Positions 46,041 to 56,395 of a DNA stretch of 64,000 nt are shown here, in pieces. How positions within the stretch are numbered: position 1 is the stretch's first letter; every line of letters begins with the position of its first letter. This DNA is from Synchiropus splendidus (taxonomy: Eukaryota > Chordata > Actinopteri > Syngnathiformes > Callionymidae), in contig NC_071350.1 of the NCBI RefSeq assembly GCF_027744825.2, forward strand, positions 4,278,001 to 4,342,000. Reading direction: 5' to 3'. The position numbers and the translations under genes were made by a program. The notes below the pieces were generated by a model. It saw only the letters and a list, made by a program, of their open reading frames with translations. It was not told where the DNA came from and made no database searches.

Positions 46041-47460
46041 CACATGCAAGAGAAAGATGCAGGTAAGGTAATCCTTGAGATGCTGCTCTATTCCTTCTGT
46101 GTTTAGTGATGGTGGTTGGGGTTAGGTAAGCCATGAGATGGCACCCTATTCTTTCTATGTGCAACAACATGTAACTTGCTGGTAAAACCCTGTCAAACGG
46201 CTGTGTGTTTTAGTCATTGTGCTGTCTCTAAGGAGGAGAGCCATGTCAGGGGTTAGCAACAAAGAGAGCTTGTGTACGTCTCTCCTGTTCCTTTCCGATA
46301 TGCGATCCACATCCCTCTCACGCTTCCCCCCCGCCCTACCCACAATCCACACCCTACATGTAACGCTATTCGGGAAGTAGTCTTCTAGTCCATTGACGCC
46401 TATTGATGCCTACAGTAGGAGCAGTTCAATTGTTCCCCTCCCAGCAAGGTTCCAGCCAACTTCCAGCACAGTTCCAGCACAGTTCCAACCCCTGGAGTGA
46501 CCCCCTCCCCTTGTCTTGAGTGAGTGTCTTTGAATAATGTAAACGCCACCTACTCATTGTGCTACGAGGTGCGAACTGAAGGTGGCGCTGTGTCTTCATA
46601 CACAAAGCCTAGAGTGACTAGTGAAAGTCTCACACTAACTTCGTTGAGTTTTGATACAACTCCAGAGTGTGATTTGGGCTCGACACATCATCCCTCCACT
46701 CAGTAAAGAATCCCATGTCACAGAAATAGGTTATTTGTGGAGCCCGTGGCAAGCTTGGGTTCATGAGACCACTTCTTCATGCTAGTTCCATTCTTAAATT
46801 TCGTAAATGGTGGTGTGCCATTGTATCAGTAGCTTTTAATTTTAATACAAAAGAACAATGCGCTGTTATTTTTGTGAGATTATATTCCGTGATTCACAGA
46901 AGCAAAAATCCGAACAGGACACACACCACACTGATGTCAGTGCCAGGACGTTCACTGGTGAAAGTAAGCAATGAAGACCGCTGACAACAATTGTCAAGCT
47001 AATATCTCAATCATTCTTTGATCATCGTTCCAGAGTTCAGCCGCTCTGTTTTGTCAGAGCGGCTTGTGTGCCGAGCGGTGTTTAGCGCGCACGCTCCGTG
47101 CATTGAGGAGCCCTGCTTTGCTACGCATGGCTGTCAAGTCCATATGGGTTCAGTCTGTCTCGTGGTACTGTGTTTGGTAAGCGATCTCTGACACATTATG
47201 CAGAAAGGTACAGTTCCACTATTGAAAACGTTGAGGGGCAAATGTAGCGCCTCCCCGTGGACAAACGAGGCATTGCAGCTCCGACTGCTCAATGGCGTTC
47301 TCCGCTGACAACGTCATCTTGGGGGAATAAATTACCGCTGCGGAGCAGCAGGGGTCCGTGAGAGGAGCAGTCGCAAACCAGTCACAGACCTTTCACTGAT
47401 GTTTCACGGAGGCACCATGGGAAGCTGGGAACTACTGAGCTGCTTCAGCTGTATGTGTTT
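46041..47460. other. No gene seen; small hairpin at 47039-47064
   Basis: I recognise no coding segment. A perfect GC-rich 10-bp stem (AGCCGCTCTG with its complement, 6-base loop) lies at 47039-47064 in a locally CpG-rich patch that runs up to the dispersed-family copy at 47461, so 47030-47560 may all belong to one mobile element. AGTTCCAGCACAGTTCCAGC repeats occur near 46461-46490. Confidence 0.45.
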
Positions 47461-47560
47461 GCGTCAACATGCAACATGGAAGGCTGGCTTTGTCGTTATT
47501 ATAGGACGCAAAAGTCCTCTTCCCTTTTGTCAATATATTACACCATGGGAGTGAGGATGG
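47461..47560 (+). repeat. Dispersed family X, copy 3
   Basis: It reads GCGTCAACATGCAACATGG, then TGTCGTTATTATAGGACGC, AAAAGTC, CAATATATTAC and CATGGGAGTGAGGATGG. These blocks align in order with 18721-18806 and, inverted, with 45958-46040. Confidence 0.65.
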
Positions 47561-49582
47561 ATTGCTTTCGCTCTCCCTTTTTTATACATCAACCTATGGA
47601 ATCATATGTGGCAACCATTCCTATTTAATACTTTCAAGACTCATCAGAGTGTTTTCAAGAACATCCAGAACTCACAGGATAAAACAAAAAAAACAATGAA
47701 GACAATTTATGTTGGAGATGTTGACGCAAGTTTGGGACATTTCTATATTGTTTTGGGGCCTACATTTCAGCTAAACCATTTTGGGAAGCGCAATATTTCG
47801 AGTCGATGGTGACAGACATCCCAATAGTTCCAGTTTTATGTCAGTTAGGAGACAGATCCCAACTTCTAAATGTGCCTACGTGAGGTTTCTTATGGTATGA
47901 TGGTCGCTTTTGTCGTGGCTTCAAGGATTATTCTCATACTATTGAAAATATCCAAGACCACAGAACTGAAAGACTGGCTGAAGCAATGATCTGAAGTGAA
48001 TCCATGCTTTAGAGCAATGGTGCCCAAACTGTTCCAGAAAGAGCTGCAGTGGGTGCAGCTTTTTTTATTTTTTTTTCCCAAACCCATCAAGTTATCCAAT
48101 GAGGTATCATCTGAACAATACCAGACTGATAGTCAACTAATGTAACATAATATAATATAACTGATTAGAATCTTCAGACAGTGGTGAAGCTGTGTGTGCT
48201 TGTTCGGTTGAAACAAGAACCTGCGCTCTGTCTGGCCTTCAAAGATCAGTGTGGAAAACTTTAGAAGCTCAGTGACAAAAAGAAAACTTTGGAGCATTTT
48301 TAGAGAGCTGTGAGAGATTTCCACATTTTTCTGTAACCCAGGTTTATTTATTCATTTAAACAGATACATTTTTTTTGTATTTCAATTTGTGTTATGATTT
48401 TTGTCCAAGTGCCTTCAACATTACAGTACAAGCAATACACAACCACAAATCTATTAAATCAAACAAACAAAAAGAAGTTATATGAAAAAAAAAAGAAGAC
48501 AAAGAAGAGTCAACACCAACTTCCCTTTTGGGCATTCATGCATCCATTACCTCATTATTTAGGAGAAAAGCCTTGGAAATAACCCCCTGGAATTAATGGG
48601 TAAAATGGCTTGATTTAGCTCAAATTATAACACAACAAAGGATAACTGCTGACTGTGAAGAAAATGACACAAAATGATGTGTATTTTCTCCTCACCACAA
48701 TTGGATACGATCACTTAAACGTGTACCTGAAATTACTGTAAGTACTCCGCCAGATTTATTCACCCAATTCGGCTGAATATTTCATTACAAATCATGGCCT
48801 GTGGAGTATAATATGCCAAGACCGTCTTCCAACAACAGACTGTAATGCCTGCAGGCTTTACAGTGTTCTACACATAGCTCCTGTTTAACATTTAATTTGC
48901 TGGGAGACTTCATCTGTCTTTTGTATGCCATTTCAACGCAGGTAAATCTGGAATCCTAAAGAGAGATGAAACGCTGAAAAGATGACCTATTTGTGTTCTT
49001 TTTATAACAATCAAACCTATCGCTCTAAAGCAATTACACTGGAGTAATATGTTTTCATCTATCCATTTATAGCTTTTATTGGGAGTGTGTTTGTTCGTTG
49101 TTGTTGTAGCCTCCTCTGTGGGGCAAGCATGCATATTTCATGTAGCGCTGTCTGCCCTTGTCTTCATTTAGCCCCCACCCCCACCCCCGTATCTGTGACA
49201 AGCCAGTCCAGGCTTTTTTAACAGCAGCTTATATTACTCACAGTATTAGGTGCCAAAAATACCTCAGACAATCTGTTCTTTCAGCAATTACACCCGCTTT
49301 CTATCGAGACTACCGCATGGTTTATATTGGGGAACATCTGTCTTGAATTCCCTTTTTTTTTTTTTTGGTTTCTATAATTGCATTTGACAAACAACCTGCT
49401 GCCCAGGGTAACTGTTTATTGACTTGTCTTTCTGCAGCACTACAGTAGTTCTTGAAGAGGCAGTGGCCTTTACCTGCTCCCACCTCTCAGGGCCACTGTA
49501 AGTAAGTGATTGATTTTGTAGTCTTGAAAACAGCAGGTGTTTCAACACTGTCTCATAATGGCTCAACTTCATGTTATCGTGG

Positions 49583-49583
<1 letters not shown>
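47561..49583. other. Unique DNA, no gene seen
   Basis: No motif-bearing frame or defined repeat. The 48600-49140 part has no notable open frame and a balanced composition, so it could hold conserved regulatory DNA, but nothing in the sequence alone shows this. Confidence 0.45.

Positions 49584-49670
<87 letters not shown>
49584..49670. repeat. (AT)n microsatellite, 87 bp
   Basis: Uninterrupted AT dinucleotide directly abutting the 3' end of a minus-strand RTE-like LINE fragment. The array may have grown from the LINE tail or from its target site. Confidence 0.97.
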
Positions 49671-49672
<2 letters not shown>

Positions 49673-49834
49673 CACCTTCACCTTCTTCTGATGCTTATCC
49701 GGGGTCGGATCGCGGAGGCAGCATTCGGAGCAAGGAAGCCGAAACTCTTCCCGGGGGGATCCCGAGGCGTAGGGTCTCCCATGGCAAACAGGTCCTAGGT
49801 GACGGGTCAGACGAAGAGCACTTCAGAAGCCCTT
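49671..49834 (-). mobile_element. RTE-like LINE 5' region fused to its 3' end
   Basis: On the minus strand the right part reads GGGCTTCTGAAGTGCTCTTC, GTCTGACCCGTCACCTAGG and ACCTGTTTGCCATGGGAGACC, text I recall as the 5' leader of this fish LINE. At about 49770/49771 it joins GCCTCGGGATCC, GGCTTCCTTGCTCCGAATGC and GACCCCGGATAAG-like text, the 3' end of the same family as 25101-25904. Nearly all of the ORF is therefore missing. A further gap of about 30 bp near 49755, relative to the copy at 25.8 kb, removes part of the C-terminal coding end. It encodes nothing. The assignment of the leader to this family is from memory. Confidence 0.6.
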
Positions 49835-49879
49835 ATTAAACAAACAAAAACAGGGACATATATATATATGAGCATTTAA

Positions 49880-50310
49880 TCGTAGTTCTCTCTCTGCTCT
49901 CCAGACAACATGGAACGTTTGACAGTGGCACGAGTTCCTGGTCCACCGATGTCACGACATTTGGTCATGCTTTTATTTTGTAATTGCTTTGTTGCCGGTG
50001 CAAGAACTATATCCTGAGACTCCTGCGCATGCGTGACTGCTCGTGCGGAGATACTCAACACACTGATGTACAAAGAGAGATGTATGTTCTGCCTGTTGAT
50101 CAATCACTTGTCTGTATCTCGATTTTCGAGTGACCAGCGAAGGAGTGCAGCAACGGCAGGTACAATTGTTTGAATGCATGTGCATATAGCATGTAGATTG
50201 GATGAATATGTTGTGTAACATGTATGTGCTTTTCTGTTTATTATTCTATCGTTTTCATGGTGCAAACACACAATAAAAACACCAGTATTAAAACTCAACG
50301 TCTGTCGAAA
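49880..50310 (+). other. Possible LTR-like segment, weak
   Basis: The segment has a GCGCATGCGTGACTGCTCG patch, then a downstream AATAAA at 50272-50277 followed by CAACGTCTGTC, reminiscent of the U3/R/U5 layout of fish LTRs. I cannot find TG...CA ends or a target duplication, so this is only a suggestion. Confidence 0.25.
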
Positions 50311-53293
50311 TTATTCCAAGAGGCCGCTACAGGGTGCAAGTTTCATTTTAAGCCCAACAATTTCAAGACATTAAAAGAGCTTTAGTTTAAATACGGTGAT
50401 CAGAGAACTGCATCACCCCAGGATCACATTTCAAAAGACCAATGTTCCAGACAGAGGCTGTGGCAAGTCTGTTTTGAATCAAACATCGCCCCCCTGGTTT
50501 TTCAGTTTCACGATCATATTGTAGCCATTTATCTATTTTCTTTGAAGAGCTCAATGTGCTGTATTTATGTCTGTGGCCAGCGCGTTCTGAAGTACCCACC
50601 ACTGCTTGTCCGGCAGCTGTGACCGCATGTGGAGACAGGCGGCTGTCAAATCATTAGAAATGTTATTTTTCATCTTTAATCAATCTCAATGGTGGTTTTC
50701 AAAGCCATGTATGTCTCCTCGCTCATATTATAATTGCACCAGGAAATCCCAGCTCCCTACTCAGTATCCCCACAGTGTGAGTTCATATTTTAACCGCAAT
50801 TGTGACCGCACAAATGAATAGATGACGTGAGGGCAACTCCACTGCGCCAACACATTTCTGAAGGTGACGTACCTACACAGTGGAGTAGAGAGTATGAGCA
50901 TGTGAGACAGAAGATAACACTGTGAAAATGATGAGGCGAGGACTGCACACCGACCTCTTTATTTTGGTTAAATGGTCCACCTGCTCCAGCCGAAGCAGAG
51001 CAAACCTTTTAAAAGGCACTGAGCGCTGGTGGAGACGGCAGGATGTCTCAAAAGTCTGGGTGTAAAAAAGAAGAAAGAAAGGTCTGGAGCAATTGCCTGT
51101 TCTCTATAGCTAACTTTGTCCAAGGTTCATCATCTCCTATCTCTCCATGACCCATGTATTGAACACAAGTAGAAGCATCTGTATATTATTACTATTATTT
51201 AATTTATTGTTCACTTGTTGACACCTGTTTTATAGATTATGAAACAACAATAGTAAACATTTTTGCTGGTGTTTTTGCTCAGAATGTATTTGTTCCCACA
51301 CGAATTAGAGTTGAATTTCATTTTTATGGAAGAGATTATTTTATCTTTATGTTTAGTATTTTCAGTTTATTCATCTTTAGTGAATCTCAGGTTCAATAAA
51401 GAATTAGATGTTTTGGGGAAAATGGAGTCTTGCCTCCAATAATAGAATCCAAAACAATTTCTTGTTCTTAGTAACCTTGCCAGGTTACATGTTTTTATTT
51501 TCACAAATAAGAGAAAGACAGTCAACAGTATCATTAAAATGCGTACTTTTATGTAAAAAATAATGGCGATATTTTAGGTCCCAAGATCCTTGGGATAGTG
51601 CTTTGCAATACCATTAAATCACCTGACAAGACTTTAGCTAATTTCAAAAACACTTGAAGTAAGACGTTCTATTGCTTTTGTCTTAGTGCTAGTTTGGCTC
51701 AGAGTTTGGTGAAGCTTCTCTCAGTGGCGCAGGTAAGAATGACAATGAATTAAGATGGAGCGAGCAAACCTTGGCAACCTAGCAAAACATGCTGGATGCA
51801 GCATGAAATCAAAAGTAGAACTATTTCAGAGGTGCGGTTTAGCACAGTGGATCCAGAAACTCAGTGTGAGTGCTCTGACTATTTGGTTTTATTTCCAAAA
51901 ATATTGCAGCTTTGCAGTACATACAGATCTGTTGATTCAACACTCACTTGTTGTAATTGTTAGCACCAATGATTTTACTGGAGAACTTTGCCGCCATCTG
52001 ACCAGAAGTGAAAGATCCTCTCTTCCGAAACGCAGTCAGACGCTAAATTCAGTCTTACACCACGTTCCACACCTTCTAACACCAGCATTAATACACAGAT
52101 TATTGCACACGTGTAGCGGAGATAGCGTGTTATAAATACATGTTTTGTGCTATCAGGGTCGTGTGTTATAGATTATAGTGGTAGAGTTATGACTGAGCTT
52201 TGTCAGCAACCGCCATGTATGTTCAAATTTCATGCTTGAGTGCGATCATTTCCGGGTGCTAAGAGAAGGTCTTCATTTAAATGAAAGCATCCATAATGGC
52301 CTCTGGTGTCAGGAGCTCTTATCAGAAATTGCACAGCGGGTCATATCACAAATGCACATCTGGTGCCTCTAATTGAAATGAGAGACAGAACAAATCTGTG
52401 AATGCGGTGAAGACGTCTGAAGATCCGCGTGTACCGCCGACGCTGAATACATCTCCGGCCAATGCAAACTGCGTTAATTCCTTCTCCACCTGTAATGGTG
52501 TCTCATTACATTACAGCCTGAATGCCTTGCTTATCAGGTTAAACTATTTCAACGAAGGGCACTTAATGTAAGAGTCAAAGCGATGCGGAGCTCTCAGCCC
52601 ATGGCAGAGTGCTGCCGTCCACCCTGTGGTTGGCTTAATCTAACATGATCACCGACTAGTCTGAAGGTGGTTAACATTAGCCGTAACATTCCTTCCACAG
52701 AGTATTTGAACTACAAAATGCTATTAAATATTTCCGCACTTTTGAGACACCAAAAGTACAATGCGCTCTTAATGAGGTTGGTTTAATTTCATTAGAGTCA
52801 AATTAATATTCAATGAAGCACGGGCTTCTCTCCTTTTCTCTTCCTTGTTGCAGCTGGCGCTATAATGAGCATGTCGCTGACTGAGACAAGAGTGGCTCTC
52901 GGTGAACAAGGGACCTGTTGAGAATAGAGACCAGCAGCTCACCTGCTCATTCAGACCACCAACTCCTTTACACACGGCCCTGCCAAGCTTACACCACAAG
53001 CAGCCGGCAGGGTGACAGTGCGCTGCTTCAAACACCTGACTGGAATTAATGCCTCGCACCAGACCTACGACGCCGTAAGGGGCATGAGCAAGGCAGGCAA
53101 GGTTGTTTTCATTTAATTAGATGTCACTTCTGCTATCTTCATTTGAGCAGAAATATTCTGGAGGTCATTTAAAACAATTAACATTGAAAAATACCAACCA
53201 AAACTTGGCATGATACGGAGATTATGTGGCATGAGGCGGATGCCGATCTGCTTCAATATATTTGATGGACTACGTTACGTTATTTAACTTCGG
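50311..53293. other. Unique DNA, no gene seen
   Basis: The 126-residue frame at 51755-52135 has no recognised domain. From about 52250 to 53080 the sequence is repeat-free, balanced in composition and contains several TAAT/ATTA cores; it could be regulatory but no evidence beyond texture exists. Confidence 0.45.
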
Positions 53294-53968
53294 TGTCATG
53301 ATTCTGCTTTTATTTTATTTTCTTTCTTCCTTGTTTCTTCCTGTTCCTGTGGCTGGAGCCTATCATCCTCTGATCACCTGTGTATAAGAGCACCTGGACT
53401 CCAGCAACGTGTGCCAGATCGTCTCCTCTTGTTCTCGTGGTAAATTGGCTCTCCTCGTCTGTTCGCTTTCTGTGCGCTAGCTGGCTTATTGTGACTACTC
53501 TCTCTGAAACCCTGGTGCCTGACTTAGTGCTCTGTTCCTTCCTCTGTTTCCGTGTGTTTCCTGGTTTCTTTTGTGATTGACTCTCTCTGTTCATTGTGCC
53601 TTTGGCTCTCTGTTTCCAGGATTAAGTTCGTTTGATTTTTCCCGGTTCGGTGACACTTTCTGTTGGACTCTTATTGTGGTTTATGGACTTCTGCCAGTTT
53701 GACTCTTTTTGGACATTCTGACTTTGCTTGATTCTCCCGGTTCGGTGATGCTTTCTGTTGGACTCCTATTCATGTTTATGGACTTCTGCTGGTTTTGGTG
53801 ACCCTTTGATTTTGGATAATCTGACTTTGCTTTGTTTCTCCCGGTTCGGTGACGCTTTCTATTATGGATTTATTGTTAATGACTATAGTATTGTATTTTG
53901 ACTGGCTCCTGCCTCCTGTGACTTTCAACACTGCACTTGGGTCCCACTCCACGTCTTGACTCGTAACA
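53294..53968 (+). mobile_element. Solo LTR-like unit with internal tandem repeat
   Basis: The unit starts TGTCATGATTCTG and ends ACTCGTAACA. The flanking 5-mers are TTCGG and TTCAG, a 5-bp duplication with one change. A TATAAG at about 53384 followed by GCACCTGGACTCCAGCAACG resembles a promoter and R region, and this block is shared with 24009-24569. An internal segment is repeated three times with a period of about 95-104 bp (starts 53641, 53736 and 53840). No internal genes adjoin it, so it is a solo LTR. Superfamily unknown. Confidence 0.7.
53641..53865 (+). repeat. Three-copy tandem repeat inside the LTR
   Basis: CCCGGTTCGGTGACACTTTC, CCCGGTTCGGTGATGCTTTC and CCCGGTTCGGTGACGCTTTC begin at 53641, 53736 and 53840. 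The intervening text (GGACTC-TATT, TTTATGGACTTCTGC, CTGACTTTGCTT) also recurs. The unit at 24009 holds about two versions of the core, spaced more tightly. Confidence 0.85.
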
Positions 53969-53998
53969 TTCAGTGTTTTAACACCACCACCAACAAAA

Positions 53999-54605
53999 GT
54001 CATGGCTGTCCGAGGTTAGACCCAGGAGCAATGAGTGCTGGACGGCAGAAGGCATAGAGACTGGTGAGGTTAAATTAATAAGTTAATGGACAGCGACAAA
54101 GTAATACACAGACTAACAGGAACGAAGAACGAAAGGCGGAACAAAAAGAGAGGCAAATTATAATCAAGCCTTACAAACAGGGAGAACACAAACACCCTCG
54201 GAGGTTACTTGCGAGGCCCAATTAACATAAAACACTCGACACAAACACACACACGAGGAAAGCTATATCAATGAGAAAACACAAAGTGAGATCTACAAAA
54301 TATTCACACGCGGAAATCTACCGGAGAAGGAAAGTGAAAGCAGAAACAAAGCGAGAAGAACGAGACGGCTCAAATGGAAATCAAGCGCGCACAGAATGTA
54401 GAATGCTCAGAAACACGAGAGGAGAGAAGGTCGAGTGAGTTTACCGTGAGGACGCGAAGCAACCATCTGGCAGCACAGACTGGAAACCAGGTGTAGAAAT
54501 CAGTGAGGATAGATCATCGGAGGAGCTCCAGCTCGAGAGAAACAAGTGAAAGGAAACGACACACTAAATTACAAAATAAAAGCACAAGAGAAACTGAACA
54601 TGACA
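53999..54605 (-). mobile_element. Related LTR-like unit, opposite strand
   Basis: On the minus strand it starts TGTCATGTTCAG and carries GAGCTGGAGCTCCTCC, ACACCTGGTTTCCAGTCTG and TGCCAGATGG-like blocks that align with the unit at 53294-53968 at low identity. It ends near GGACAGCCATGAC. The terminal 6-mers GTCATG and CATGAC are inverted repeats. No 5-bp duplication was found, so the left end is approximate. It faces the neighbouring unit across 30 bp, so the pair cannot be the two LTRs of one element. Confidence 0.55.
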
Positions 54606-55395
54606 ATTTCTTTTTTTTTTTAAAACCTTGGAACAGAGCTTGTCATATATTCAGTTGAATTGTAGACTCCGTAATGTATGAAGGTTTGCAATATATGAAA
54701 GTAGAAGAAATTAATGGGCAACTTTAATTTCAATTCCAGAGCATGCAGCTGATCTCTGTGCTTTAATGCTGAAGGCTCAATTATCAGATGTGTAATCATG
54801 GATGATCCGCTGGACAAGGCACGATGCGCTACTTCATAAGCTAATATTGTTGATTAAAGTGGCTTTTCTGCTCTTTCACCTCACAACATTAGATGTTTTC
54901 ATAGTGAGAGGAAATCATTACCACAAACTAAAATCCAATCTGGCTCAGTGCTGGCGCTCTATAGCAAGTCCTTGATCTCAGTGGCAGCGTGCCTCATCAT
55001 TCGATTGAATCACATCGTCTCAGCCACCGGTCGTCTTTCCAAAAGCATTTCTGTTGACATTGACAATGCAATTGGATTGGTGTTACAAATGGAAACAAGT
55101 GGTGTGGCGTGAAGTTACTAACTGCCTGAGGACTTCCTTACTCATCCCCAGCTACACCAGTAAATGGAATGCTACTTCGAGAGAAGAGGGCTTGACTATA
55201 GGAAGAATCAAGAGCAGCAGCCAGGAGTGCTCAGAATATATATTTTTTTGCTATTAATTCCAAAATATGTGTGTTGACACAACTGTAAACTCAGATGGAG
55301 GTGGACAAAACTGAAGATGGTGACCACTGAAGTCAACATAGAGTTCAATTAAGGTAACTACTCTAAAGAGATGCTCTAACAGTACATTCAGTCAG
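54606..55395. other. Unique DNA, no gene seen
   Basis: A poly-T run follows the LTR-like unit at about 54610-54621. No gene or repeat is recognised in the rest. Confidence 0.5.
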
Positions 55396-55702
55396 TCAGT
55401 TAACCAGCACTTAGTCCTGCTTAGTCCTTGTGAGGAGTCATTGGGTGAGAGGCAGGAATACACTCTGGACAGGTAGCCAGTCCGTCGCAGGGCACACACA
55501 CCATTCACACACACATGCACACCTCAATTTTAGCGTGTCTACTTAACCTAGTGAGCAGGTCTTAGGGAGGAAACTGGAGTACCCGGAGAAAACCCAGGCG
55601 CACAGAAGGAGGACATGCAAACTTCATGAAAAAAGGCCACTGGTCCAACCCAGGAATTGCTAGAGTTAGAGTGCTAACCTCTAGGCTGCCGTGTGGCCTG
55701 CG
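55396..55702 (-). mobile_element. tRNA-headed SINE copy
   Basis: The plus strand carries TCATTGGGTGAGAGGCAGG, ACACTCTGGACAGGTAGCC, GGAGTACCCGGAGAAAACCC and GACATGCAAACTTCATG, the reverse complement of the same SINE as 36922-37238. The head near 55650-55702 retains CTAACCTCTAGGCTGCCGTG, the inverted A-box region. A CA-rich insert at 55495-55532 is part of the family body. No clear target duplication was found. Confidence 0.8.
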
Positions 55703-56307
55703 ACCTAACAATAAATCCCCCAAATTTAAAAAAATGCAAATCCACTTTTTGTCTTTTTCATTACAGTATGTAGATAGTTTCGCAGCTAGTCTGGAAAATA
55801 ATTCACATATGGATTCACCCTCTGTTGTGGCTTGATGTTACCTTAGCTGAAAGCTAAACGGACCAACGTAATTTAAGACTTTAAAGCCTTTACATCAACA
55901 TGCCTCTAACACCTTTCACACGCTGTTCCCTGTGTGAGATTCACATCATATCATCCGCATCACATCTCAAGCAGGCCATATCAACATTCAGTATCTGTCT
56001 ATACTCTCAAGATTTTTATGTTTCTTAGGTGGGCCGAACTATACTGTCTGATATCACACTTTCTTGATTCTCAACACGGAGAGACAGGACCCTTGCTATG
56101 AAATATAAAGTATGTGATGCTGCCTTTGCAAGAGAACTAAATCAATGGAGATGTTTAATAAATTGTGTGCATTTTTAGTGTATTCATTTGCTATTCCACT
56201 GCCATTACATTATTCAAACATACCCTAAGAATTCACTCTTTTCCGATGTGGAATCTCAATGATAACGTCTCCATCCACAAAGGGGGAAGTTATTACTCAA
56301 GGCTGGA
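55703..56307. other. Unique DNA, no gene seen
   Basis: Nothing is recognised between the SINE and the next hAT-like copy. Confidence 0.5.
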
Positions 56308-56395
56308 TGAGGTTTCATGAAACAGTGTGCCAATTTTCAGTGCTCAGCAGGTGGCGCTCTTGGCTTGAAATGATGTGAGGTTCATAAAAGTACCA
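56308..56395 (+). mobile_element. hAT-like short element copy
   Basis: It reads GATGAGGTTTCATGAAACAG, then TGTGCCAATTTTCAG and CAGCAGGTGGCGCTCTTGG, then TTGAAATGATGTGAGGTTC. The order matches the copies at 8238-8357 and, inverted, 37374-37515. Confidence 0.6.

Noticed and set aside
51755..52135. 126-residue open frame
   Set aside because: No domain, no signal of splice sites or promoter, and a length reachable by chance in 64 kb of six-frame translation.
53294..54605. One LTR retrotransposon with two LTRs
   Set aside because: The two units are in opposite orientation, are diverged, and only 30 bp separates them.
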